Assembly: GCF_007655135.1 (NCBI RefSeq)
Contig: NC_045134.1
Location: forward strand, 20,050,568-20,114,567
Length of the DNA stretch: 64,000 nt
Reading direction: 5' to 3'
Source: Punica granatum
Taxonomy: Eukaryota; Streptophyta; Magnoliopsida; Myrtales; Lythraceae
How positions within the stretch are numbered: the stretch's first letter is position 1; the number at the start of each line of letters is the position of its first letter. The notes below the pieces were generated by a model, which did not search any database, had not been told where the DNA came from, and worked only from the letters and a program-made list of their open reading frames with translations. A program made the position numbers and the translations under genes. Positions 55,347-64,000 of the stretch are shown here, piece by piece.

Positions 55347-55751
55347 TTACAATATCCTAAGACAAACACAAACTAAGACTACAACAAGGATGAAAATCAA
55401 AATGCCACATGCAATCTTTAGCATTTTGTTTTCATGTTCATACAATTGAATTTTCTTCTTCATCTTCTTCATGAGCTTGTTATCTTCTCCAGTTCAGGGT
55501 CTTGCAGTCTGCTGCACTTCAAGCTGCTCCTCGTTATCAACCCATTCAAATTTTCCACAGGTAAGGTCGCTTCTTTTCCATAATGGACAACCAAGGAAAC
55601 GCCTACCATAACTTTGTTTCTTGGTTGATGTTTGCAACAAGAGCTTCCTTCCACAACCACACAAATTGATTGATTCCTCAACCCATGAAGAAGCTGTGCA
55701 CTTTTGGACATATTGCTTTGTCCCACTCCATTGGCTTCCCTCACCTCCCAT
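55347..55751 (-). pseudogene. zf-GRF / coiled-coil / transmembrane protein ORF of the MULE (one stop)
   Basis: One frame of 134 codons from the ATG at 55751 to TAA at 55347-55349, interrupted only by TGA at 55494-55496. The N-terminal part holds a GRF zinc finger: CGCGRKLLLQTSTKK, GRRFLGCPLW, then TCGKFEWVDNEEQ. After the stop come a basic coiled-coil-like stretch (LMKKMKKKIQLYEHENKML) and a hydrophobic segment (IACGILIFILVVVLVCVCL). This layout matches small plant GRF-finger proteins of the At4g04775-like type. It is convergent with the transposase. Its role in the element is unknown; GRF fingers bind single-stranded nucleic acid in other proteins. Confidence 0.75.
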
Positions 55752-57110
55752 AATTCTAGTAGCAAATTATCATCGGCAGCAAATTCTCCAACAACATATG
55801 CTCTAGCAAATTCAACAGCAAAGCAACAACAACCAACATATTTTCAGCAATTAATGTAGGTATCACCAAGGTCAGATCATTATCACTCGACAACTATGCG
55901 AGTATCGAAAAGTAGTATATTTTTACTGTTCAGGTAAGTATTTCAGAACATAAATGAGAAGCTGATGACGAACAACAAAATTTAGTTGCTCCCTAGTTCA
56001 GAGCAATTTGTGATACCTACATTAATTGCTGAGATAAAGAGAAACTCATGATTCAATAAAGATTCAAATCATCTTCTGGGGTAGAATTCTGTTATGTGAC
56101 CAACTCATGATGTATGGAGCTCATGCAGTACAGAAAGAACAGGTGAGGATAATAAAAACCAAAACCAATCCAACGCATGGATAAACCAAAACCAATTCAG
56201 CAGCAGCAACTTCCCTAGCAGCAAATTCTCCATAAACTCTAGCCAATTCAACAGCAAAGCAACAAGACACAATTCAATCATACAAATCAAATGAACAAGC
56301 AAGATCGACAGCCCCAAAGTCCACACCTTTTTCGAGCAATTAACAACACAATTGCAAAATCTATGCAGCAACAATGGTTGTCCCTTAACTTCTAATCCAC
56401 CCCACAAAAAGAAAGAAAACAAACTCATGATTGCACACTTCAATCAGGCCAACAATTCCTTTTCATTCCGCCTGCTTTCCTTTTAACCAAGAATCAAATT
56501 CCGATCACTGAGCTGGGGAACAAGCTCACTAAGCTTGTACCTGATGAACAACCTCATTCCTTTTCACACCCATCTCCGGAGTCAATCAGAACAAGCAGTA
56601 CCTGATGAATCACTGAGCTGGGGAACGCAAGAGGAGCTGCCTGAATCCCAAATCAACGATCTTGAAACCTCCTCTGAGCTCGCTCTTGATTTCCTCAAGT
56701 CTTCTCGGAGGTCAAACTCATCGTTGCCCGACCTGAGCTGCTGTCTCCGATAGAACGTCGAGCCAGCAGTTCACAAAACCCTAAGCCCTACACAGCGACA
56801 GAACAGAAAACCAAGTAGCGGTGCCGATAAGTGATCAAACTCACCTTTGCCTGCCATTCTTGGAGCTCTGGGCCGCGAAGTTCCCAACTACTCACCAGCA
56901 GCAACCACAATTTCAACTTCTCATCGGAAACAACCACCAGCAACCATGATTTCACCTTCGGATCACGGACAACACATTCAATTGCAGAAAATCTTGATGT
57001 GGGTGGGGGAATTTGACGACTGAATCGGAAGAGAAGGCACCTCAATTAGGGTTTCATCGATTTGGGGCAATTTTGACCGGGAAATCGAGTTGAGCAGGGG
57101 GGCAAACGAA
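55752..57110. other. MULE right part, no intact gene
   Basis: A motif around AGCAGCAAATTCTCCA with ATTCAACAGCAAAGCAACAA occurs at about 55778-55832 and 56218-56262. TAATGTAGGTATCACCAAGG near 55853 and its complement (TTGTGATACCTACATTAATTGCTGA, near 56010) form an inverted pair of about 17 bp. The minus strand near 56700-57045 may be the promoter/leader side of the GRF ORF. Confidence 0.45.
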
Positions 57111-57111
57111 G

Positions 57112-57278
57112 TTCATCACGGCGTCTGGGGTTTCCGTCAGGGACTTGCGTTTTTTCGAACGTAAGGACCAATTCGTCCAAACGTTTGCAACGTTCGGACC
57201 AATTTGTCCACTAATTAAATTTCCGGGATGAACTTGTCCCGAGGTGCATATTTCAGGGACCATTTTGTCCATTTTGTC
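57112..57278 (-). repeat. Right terminal inverted repeat of the MULE
   Basis: The reverse complement matches 49954-50121 with small changes. Its outermost end carries an extra GACAAAATG-type copy (GACAAAATGGACAAAATGGT), so it is about 8 bp longer than the left end. Confidence 0.85.
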
Positions 57279-57287
57279 GTTAATTTA

Positions 57288-58020
57288 TTATCGTTGCTTT
57301 ATCAAAAATATGTTTTGTGTGAAGGTTGTTCTAAGTAGGGTTATTTATCATTAGAGGCACCATCCTTAAGTGATCATTATTTTTATTAATTTATATATTT
57401 TTCATAAAAATTAAAATAATAACTTTTGTAATTTTTTTTATAATTAAAATAATTTTTACTATAATAGTAATTTATATTTCTAATTAAAATAATTATTCTT
57501 TATTAATTATTTAATAATCGTTAAATAATAATTTACTGTAATTTTTTTATTAAGAGAATAATTTTATTAATTATTAAAATAATTATGCTTATTAATTTAT
57601 TAAGATAGTAATTTATAATAATTATAATGAATAAAAATAACACTTTTTATTCATTATTATTAATAATGAAAATGTTAATAATTTTATTAGAATAATTACT
57701 TTTATTAATAATTAAAAATTTAATTTTCTTTAATTAAAATAATTATTTTATTAAAATAATTAGTTTTATTGATTATTTAAATTATTTATGTTTTATTATT
57801 TAAAAAATTGCCATCAAAGTTATCGGTTGTTAGTTTGGCATGATAGATATTTTTGTCTTTTTATTTGTATTTCTCTTCTTTTCAATTTTTATTCAAGCCA
57901 ATTAAATTTGAGAATTATAATTTTTCAGTTTTATTATTCTCTTTAACTAAACAAATAAAATTTTATCAAAATTTTTATTTTATTATTTTTCTATTCGAAT
58001 CCATATTTTATCTGAAGGTT
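57288..58020. other. Very AT-rich spacer
   Basis: Between about 57370 and 57800 the DNA is composed of AATTATTTTATTAA-like words with almost no G or C. No gene is seen. Confidence 0.6.
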
Positions 58021-58294
58021 TCAATCGGAGAAGAAAGACGAAGGCTACGCTTATTGCTTCTCTCCCCTATTCTCATTTCTGTCCCAACCTCATTGCTTTC
58101 CCCTCCTCCTCCCTCAACCGCCCACGGCCTCTTGCCCCCAGGCGCTGCTCCTCCGACAACCCGAACCTCATCTCCATATCCCGGCGGTCCTCGCCCCTTC
58201 TGCCTCTCCTCAGGCCTTCCTCGAGCCTCATCTCCACGTCTGTAAGCAGACATCCTGCTCCTCCGTCCTTCTCACCCAGAAGCTGAAGGAGAAG

Positions 58295-61200
58295 ATGGCA
58301 GTTCAGCTCTCCGGCCTGTGGCTGCAGCACTGTCCTTTAATCCCCCTCGGCCGCCGGACGAAGCAACTCTGGCTCCCGACACCCTCCGCCTCCATGTCCT
58401 CCTTGTCGGCTCCCTCCTCCTCTATTCAGGCAAGCTCCCTCTCTCCTCTGTACCGTCACTTCTAGTTCCTGTTGAACTTCTTGTTTTTAGCCTCTACACG
58501 CAGTTTGGGAAGTTCTGCTTGTTGAAGAAAGCGCTAGCGTCTCCCTTTTTTATTTTTATAAATGGACTTTTAAGGGTAGTTCGCGGGGGGCGAGGAGAGG
58601 GGAAGTTGAGGGGATTTCACATGAGATAATCTTCTCTCAGATTTTGAAATGGGCAAGTGGTAAATGTGAGAGAATTACTGGAAATTCGGGAACCCAGTAG
58701 CTTGGCCGGCGCGGTATTCGTCCCGGTCCTCTGAAGATGGCATAACAATGCTACTTGTCCTAAGAAGATGGTTGAAGATGTCTCCCAATTCATTGTTTAT
58801 TCACTTTCCGGGATATGAAATGGTTTTGAAATGGGGAAGTGGTAAATGTGAGTGTTTTATTGGAAATTCGGGAACCCAGTTGCTCGGCCGGCCCCGCATT
58901 CATCTCGGTCCTCTGAAGATGGCTTAACAATGCTAACCTGTCCTTGGAAGATGGTTTAAGATTTCTCCCAATTCATTGTTGTTTCACTTTCCCTGATAAA
59001 ATCTTGAAACGAACGAATACATAAAGTGGGCAGCGTAGAATAATAGACATTACGTGGGACTTCTATTGCTATTGAAGCCCTTTTTTATATATTTTTTTGT
59101 TACCTTTGCTTTTGTTAACGGCCTCTTTCTCCTTACCATTTCCAAGTTTGCGAAAAAATTATCAAGGAGTTTGGGGTGTTAAGTGATGGTCAGAGCATGA
59201 TTATGAGGGAAAATGCTTTTGCAGATAGTTGGCGGAAGGAATTCAGGTTGGCATGGACAGGGGAACGTTAATCTTGGTGGCGTGTCAGACTCCGAGCAAG
59301 AATTCAATTGGGTTGATCTGGATGCTGATCTTTATCACTGGACAAAGGGACTGCGTCCTGTTCAGGTATAACGAAAAATCCGTCACAGTAGGTTGTTGAT
59401 CGATAGATGCAAGGCATGTGCATAAATTCTAATAAGTTTACCTAGGTGCAATAAATTTATGTGTGGATCCTATTTTCGATGATTCACTTATTAGTACTTT
59501 CAAATCATTTCACCAATGAATCATATCCATACTCCAATTGGCTGAATGAACTGATTGGGGATTCATTTGAACAGTGCTGTTCAAAGTAATGATTCGAGTG
59601 CTCATGTTTTTGGCCATATGCTGGCATTTTTGTAGTGGTACCCGGGTCACATTGCCAAGACAGAGAAGGAACTCAAAGAACAACTTAAGTTGATGGATGT
59701 TGTGATAGAGGTCCGAGATGCCAGAATTCCCATGTCCACAAGCCATCCACAGGTCAGTTCTGCTGTTTCAAGCCAAGAGAAAGAACATAACTGTGGTAAT
59801 AGATGGTTCTCGTCCATCGCTCTTTTCTCTCTCTCTCTCTTTTAATTTTCTTTTTCTATGGATCCTCTGCTGACTCAAACATTGAAGAAACTGGCACAAG
59901 CAGAAAGCATCTATAGTAACTAGAAATGGCAGATATACACGAGTTGGCACTGTTTCTTGTGGATAGCTTTTGTGTGTAATCTTGGACATTTGTCTTTGGT
60001 TCTAGTGCATCTTATTTATGTACGTATCAATTTCGTGCATAATCGTGGACATTTTTTCTTAATTCTATTACATCTTATTTATGTCTCTTGAAAAGTTACT
60101 CTTGCCTCAATAGATATGTTGCAGATAATCAAGGACCTTCACTTTTTTTGTTCTTTTTTAATTACATTTAGCACTACCCCCAAATTAGGACAAGAAGGCT
60201 ACCGCACCGTTTCACTATATATGAGTTATGGAGATTGAAATATGAGGTGTATACAGTTTTACAAAAGCTGTAATATTGGTTGTTTAAGCTGTTAAGTCAA
60301 TGCAAATAACTGTTTTATTGATGTGTATACTCCAATTGTAATTTTTCTTCTGTTATGCTGACATGAATAGATGGACTTGTGGCTCGGTAATAGAAAAAGA
60401 ATCTTAGTGTTAAATAGAGAAGACATGATATCCACGGCCGACCGCAATGCTTGGGCAAATTACTTTTCAAAGCAAGGAGTGAAGGTTGTCTTTTCGAACG
60501 GGCAATTGGGAATGGTACTTACTTGTCAAATGTCCCTGGGGGTAGAAACTTCTTTATTTTTCATTTTCCATTATTTATGATTTGTTTAATACCTCAGGGA
60601 ACCATGAAGCTAGTCTGTCTTGCAAAAACACTTGCAGCAGGCGTAAATGTCAAAAGACGAGCAAGGGGTTTACTTCCTCGTCCTGTAGGTTTCTCTGAAA
60701 CCTTTTTTAAGATAATAATTTGTCAATTTATGATGCTCTTCATCAAAGTGTTTATAATTCAATTGGAGAGGAATTGGTTGGGCTTTTCTAAATCAACAAA
60801 ATGATTTAATGGGTCTGATCTGACTTATATTTGAATATAATTTATCAGTCAGCTAGTAGGGTAATTCGCTAAATCGTCTAATCAGCAAACTTGACAAGCC
60901 AGAAAGGAAGTTACAGGTTTTCAGCTTAAGCTTTTGATCAATTGATCTCCAGCCATTCTGTCCAGTGGTTAGTTCCAATTACTTGCCATGCAACATTTGC
61001 AATGTAAACCATCCTCACATTCTTAAGCTGCAGTAGAATATTGGACTTATGCACAGTTTCTTGGTGATTTTGTATAATTGTGGTTTATTAATTGCCAAAA
61101 AGGTGCCATAGTTCCATCAGAATAAAGCAGTCCAGGAAACTTCAGTGAGCAGAGCAGCTGCTTTCATGCTTACATCATCGCATTTTGTTGCCAACAGGTC

Positions 61201-62468
61201 CGTGCTGGAATAGTTGGGTACCCAAATGTCGGGAAATCTTCTTTGATTAATCGTTTGCTGAAGCGAAGAATGTGTCCAGCTGCTCCTAGACCTGGTGTTA
61301 CGAGAGAACTAAAGTATTTGTCTTATCATTTTCTCTTTGAAATATAAATCAAATATTTGAACATTAGCTTCAAATAGATAGAGATTCAAAGTCAATTATA
61401 GTCCTCCAAAGTCCATATGATCAATGATGTTAACAATAGTGTTGATATTATTTTCTGGTTTGATTTCATCGTCTTTACTCTACAAGATGGGTGAGATTTG
61501 GGAAGGATCTTGAGTTGCTCGACTCTCCGGGAATAATCCCTATGAGGATCAGCGACCAGTCTGCTGCTATAAAACTTGCCATATGTGATGACATCGGAGA
61601 GAGATCCTATGATGTTACTGATGTGGCAGCAGTTCTCATACGGATTCTCTCGAGGCTTCCTGCAGCGGGTAATTCAATATGGCCCTGTTTTCTGAACGAG
61701 TAACCAATGCAAGATAATAATCTTTGGCTATGTTTCTACTTTCTTATCTTGAGATGTATAATGAGTGTTTTACTTGACCCAGAGCACTGTTGCATCATAA
61801 TCCATTTGCTTGAATATGTCTTCTGTTATTTCCAGGTTTGAGTGTCCTTCAGAAGCGCTACAAGATCGATGCTGATGGTCATTCTGGACATGTGTAAGTC
61901 GATTTTCCTAAGGCAAACTTATTTTCATCAATGGCCTGATGACAAATGAGATAATAGTTAAGCCCGTGTCTTGAGGGACGATTTGGGAAAAAGTCCTAAG
62001 GAAAACTGAGAAAAGATATGTAAGGTGCCAGCAGCTGCTTCGGTACAATCAAAATATTGTACAATGAAATACAAATTATAATTTCGTGCAATTATGTTTC
62101 CATTTCTATTCACCAGTGTATCTAATAGGCTACTAGTGTCATAGTACATTTCGACAGGTGTTTTCTGATCAAATCTTATTCCTATCCGACTGAATTTAAG
62201 AATAAAGGAACCTAAATTTATTGCTCGCGCCAGAAACGAGTCACCAGAGTCATTTTGGAGCCTAAGAAAGGTCTCTTATCGAAGTTTTTGTTGCTTTATC
62301 TATAAATGTTGGACTAATCCATTCTCTTGATGTCTGATGTATTGCAGATTTGTTCAGAAGGTTGCTCTGAACCTCTTCAATGGGGATACACACCAAGCAG
62401 CTTTCCGCATTCTGACAGATTTTCGTAAAGGAAAGTTTGGTTGGATTGCACTGGAGAGACCTCGTTGA
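58295..62468 (+). CDS. DGP3: DAR GTPase 3, chloroplastic (RbgA/YlqF-type, circularly permuted)
   Basis: Nine exons, 366 codons: 58295-58429, 59225-59365, 59636-59752, 60371-60514, 60598-60684, 61198-61313, 61487-61668, 61836-61893 and 62348-62468. Every junction is in phase. Intron 1 uses a GC donor (CAG/GCAAGC); the others are GT-AG. Exon 1 is a Ser/Pro-rich plastid transit peptide. The mature part has [17 protein letters not shown] and the DAR motif in [10 protein letters not shown]. Its G motifs are in permuted order: G4 LNRED, G1 [10 protein letters not shown]3 DSPG. It ends [20 protein letters not shown]. Bacterial relatives (RbgA) act in assembly of the large ribosomal subunit; the plastid form is thought to do the same for the 50S particle. 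Intron 1 holds a 182-bp tandem duplication. Confidence 0.93.
58642..58998 (+). repeat. 182-bp tandem duplication in DGP3 intron 1
   Basis: TTTTGAAATGGG.AAGTGGTAAATGTGAG starts at 58642 and 58824. Both copies contain GAAATTCGGGAACCCAGT, CGGTCCTCTGAAGATGGC and CTCCCAATTCATTGTT. Confidence 0.85.
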
Positions 62469-63480
62469 AATCATCAACATCCCATCTCCTTAAATGTAAA
62501 TGATTTGTGGTTCCCGACACTTCTCAACGATCGGGACTCCTACCTATCGCGAATAACTGAAATATTTTGCAGGGACTCATGAAGCTTTTCTAAGATAAGG
62601 AAAAGAGGAGAATGTTAAGATCATGAAAGAGCGGTGCTGGGCACTGAATTAGCCATAATTGATGTGGAGCCCTGCGCCTGCCATAGTTATACGGATTTTC
62701 GGCTCGATTTATCATGATACCGAGGGAAACTCGAATTTTTAGAGGAAGTAGTCGGAGGAAGGAGCCGATCAGGTGTCACCCTTTGAAGGAATCGAGCTTG
62801 TATTGTATCGGTATAGCTGTAATGCTAAGATAACAGTGTTATACACGCACACATATGTATATATATGTCCCTTTCAAGTCTTACGGTGTATCTTCCATAC
62901 TCTACTGTTTTTTTTTTTTTCCTTCCTGAATAATGCATATTATTATTAATAAGGATCAACTACATAAGTATTAGTTTGGATACCCTTCAAAAGTATAAAG
63001 CGACTAAAAATTTGACTTTGCGCTAAATTGGCCAAGTCATGTGCAAAGGTATTATCTGACCAGGAATAAAGGATAAAAAGCGGGCTAGAAGGATTATGGA
63101 GGTGTGGTTTTGGATGATTGTTTTACAAATTTGTATGATATAGTCTTTCGTAACCCTTATTATACCAATTTGTATAATAACCCTTTCCCTTATCTGAACA
63201 AGCTCTTAAGATCATATTTACTTTCAGGTCGCAGAAGGCTCCGGCAATTGAATCATAAAAAAAAAAACTGAATTTACTATTTCGCTCTTGAATTGGTCGG
63301 CAAAATGCATGGAGGACTACTTAATACACTAATAAATTGTTGTTCGACAAGTCAAGTTAAGCGGTAAACATAATCGAAAGCAATGATTTGGACAGTAAAA
63401 GCAGTATTCGAGTTGGCTCCCGAGCCCGAAAGCAATCTGAGCTTGCCTGAGGGCTTAGGATTAGTAAAAGGGAATTGTTG
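62469..63480. other. DGP3 3' region and intergenic spacer
   Basis: Holds the presumed 3' UTR and then AT-rich DNA with T- and A-runs (about 62911 and 63260). No other gene is seen. Confidence 0.5.
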
Positions 63481-63579
63481 AAACCGTAACCGTTATTTCA
63501 GTTCTGCTGACGTAGTCTTGCAAAAATAATTACAATAAATTGCAAAACAACCCCTGACAAAAAGTACAAACATTGCAAA

Positions 63580-63859
63580 TAAGCCCCTCCTCCATTCTTC
63601 CAATCGGCTGCTCCCGCTTGCCCGCCTGCCTGCCTGCCTGCCTGCTGCTAGATAGATACTTCCTTTACCGTCCGGCCGACCACCAGAGTCGAATCCGGCG
63701 TCAGTCCATCTGGAAGGATAGGAAGAAGAAGAAGAAGAAGCATTCACGACAGAGAAGCTCGGAAGCATATTCACAACAGGGCTTGTCTGCTACCCTCGCC
63801 CTCTCTGTCCAATCGGTTTTCCCTTGCAAATCCAATCCTCGGCAGAAACACGTTCCTCA
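63580..63859 (+). other. Possible 5' leader exon of a gene beyond the window
   Basis: A pyrimidine-rich stretch with a (CCTG)n microsatellite (63621-63645) and a GAA repeat ends at CGTTCCTCAG/GTAAGCAG near 63859, a strong splice donor. There is no ATG in the last 250 bp before it, so it would be untranslated. The downstream gene is not visible. Confidence 0.25.
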
Positions 63860-64000
63860 GGTAAGCAGCAGCGACTTTGATTACTTGCTTTTCCTTCCGT
63901 TCTTTGCTATCCAAATGACATTGAACTGAATCATAGAAATTATGCCCATACGTCTGACATCTAATTTAATCTATGCGTAAGAAGTTCATACAACATTGGA

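Larger units (their letters stand above)
49954..57278 (+). mobile_element. Mutator-like element (MULE), 7325 bp
   Basis: Terminal inverted repeats of about 165 bp begin GGACAAAATGGTCCCTGAAA on the left; the right end matches in reverse complement. Perfect 9-bp target duplications GTTAATTTA lie at 49945-49953 and 57279-57287, the size expected for Mutator. Inside are a MURA-type transposase on the plus strand, a minisatellite, and a zf-GRF ORF on the minus strand. The ends are well preserved although the transposase is dead. Confidence 0.93.

Noticed and set aside
57853..58245. A 130-codon plus frame before the DAR GTPase start
   Set aside because: It begins in AT-rich spacer and ends in the leader of the GTPase gene; it has no similarity and the ATG at 58295 is in another context.
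59510..59989. Minus-strand frames in the DAR GTPase introns
   Set aside because: They cross verified exon and intron borders of the plus-strand gene and have no family resemblance.

Overview
The window is nuclear DNA from a flowering plant, almost certainly a eudicot. Its genes have GT-AG introns, short exons and chloroplast transit peptides, and they sit among plant LTR retrotransposons, a MULE, a hAT element, a LINE and AT-rich spacers. The species cannot be read from the sequence. A woody eudicot such as a member of the Myrtales would fit, but that is a guess. Gene content is low: three multi-exon housekeeping-type genes, three intact single-exon B3 genes, and much transposon and duplicated-fragment DNA.

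Layout. (1) 1-10,600 is transposon-dominated. It holds the integrase end of a Ty3/gypsy element with two in-frame stops, a degenerate ~150-bp repeat, a pyrimidine-rich block, a scrambled cystinosin-like gene fragment, and two facing copies of a long Tat/Ogre-like LTR or leader (about 4.5-7.1 kb and 7.35-10.4 kb). The second copy carries 30-bp and 154-bp tandem repeats. (2) 10.6-13.5 kb is AT-rich spacer. (3) 13.5-31.1 kb is a tandemly duplicated module. Each unit reads B3 gene, broken NAA20 copy with a LINE tail, B3 gene or remnant. The intact B3 genes start at 14203, 20198 and 26008; remnants lie at 23528 and 30825. The first B3 gene is a chimera of the other two types. (4) 31.7-38.1 kb holds two intact minus-strand genes, a FAP1-type fatty-acid-binding protein (31750-33656, four exons) and NAA20, the NatB catalytic subunit (34937-38070, six exons). 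NAA20 is the likely parent of the broken copies in region 3. (5) 38.4-42.7 kb carries an inverted partial copy of FAP1 and a scrap of NAA20. A young 1.8-kb LTR retrotransposon with 5-bp target duplications is inserted here. (6) 43.1-45.1 kb is a Tat-like leader with a 1.3-kb satellite-like array. (7) 45.5-49.6 kb holds relics of a Myb/SANT-like gene, a TPR fragment resembling a TFIIIC subunit, a 260-bp tandem duplication and a decayed hAT transposase. (8) 49954-57278 is a 7.3-kb MULE with 9-bp target duplications, a dead MURA transposase, a 30-bp minisatellite and a convergent zf-GRF/transmembrane ORF. (9) 58295-62468 is an intact nine-exon plastid DAR GTPase 3 gene. (10) The right edge may hold the 5' leader exon of another gene.

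FAP1, NAA20 and the DAR GTPase work in unrelated processes (plastid lipid binding, N-terminal acetylation, plastid ribosome assembly). What links genes in this window is mechanical: repeated local duplication, deletion and inversion around NAA20, FAP1 and the B3 genes produced a nest of chimeras and fragments. All homology statements come from reading and comparing sequence by eye; no database search or alignment program was run.
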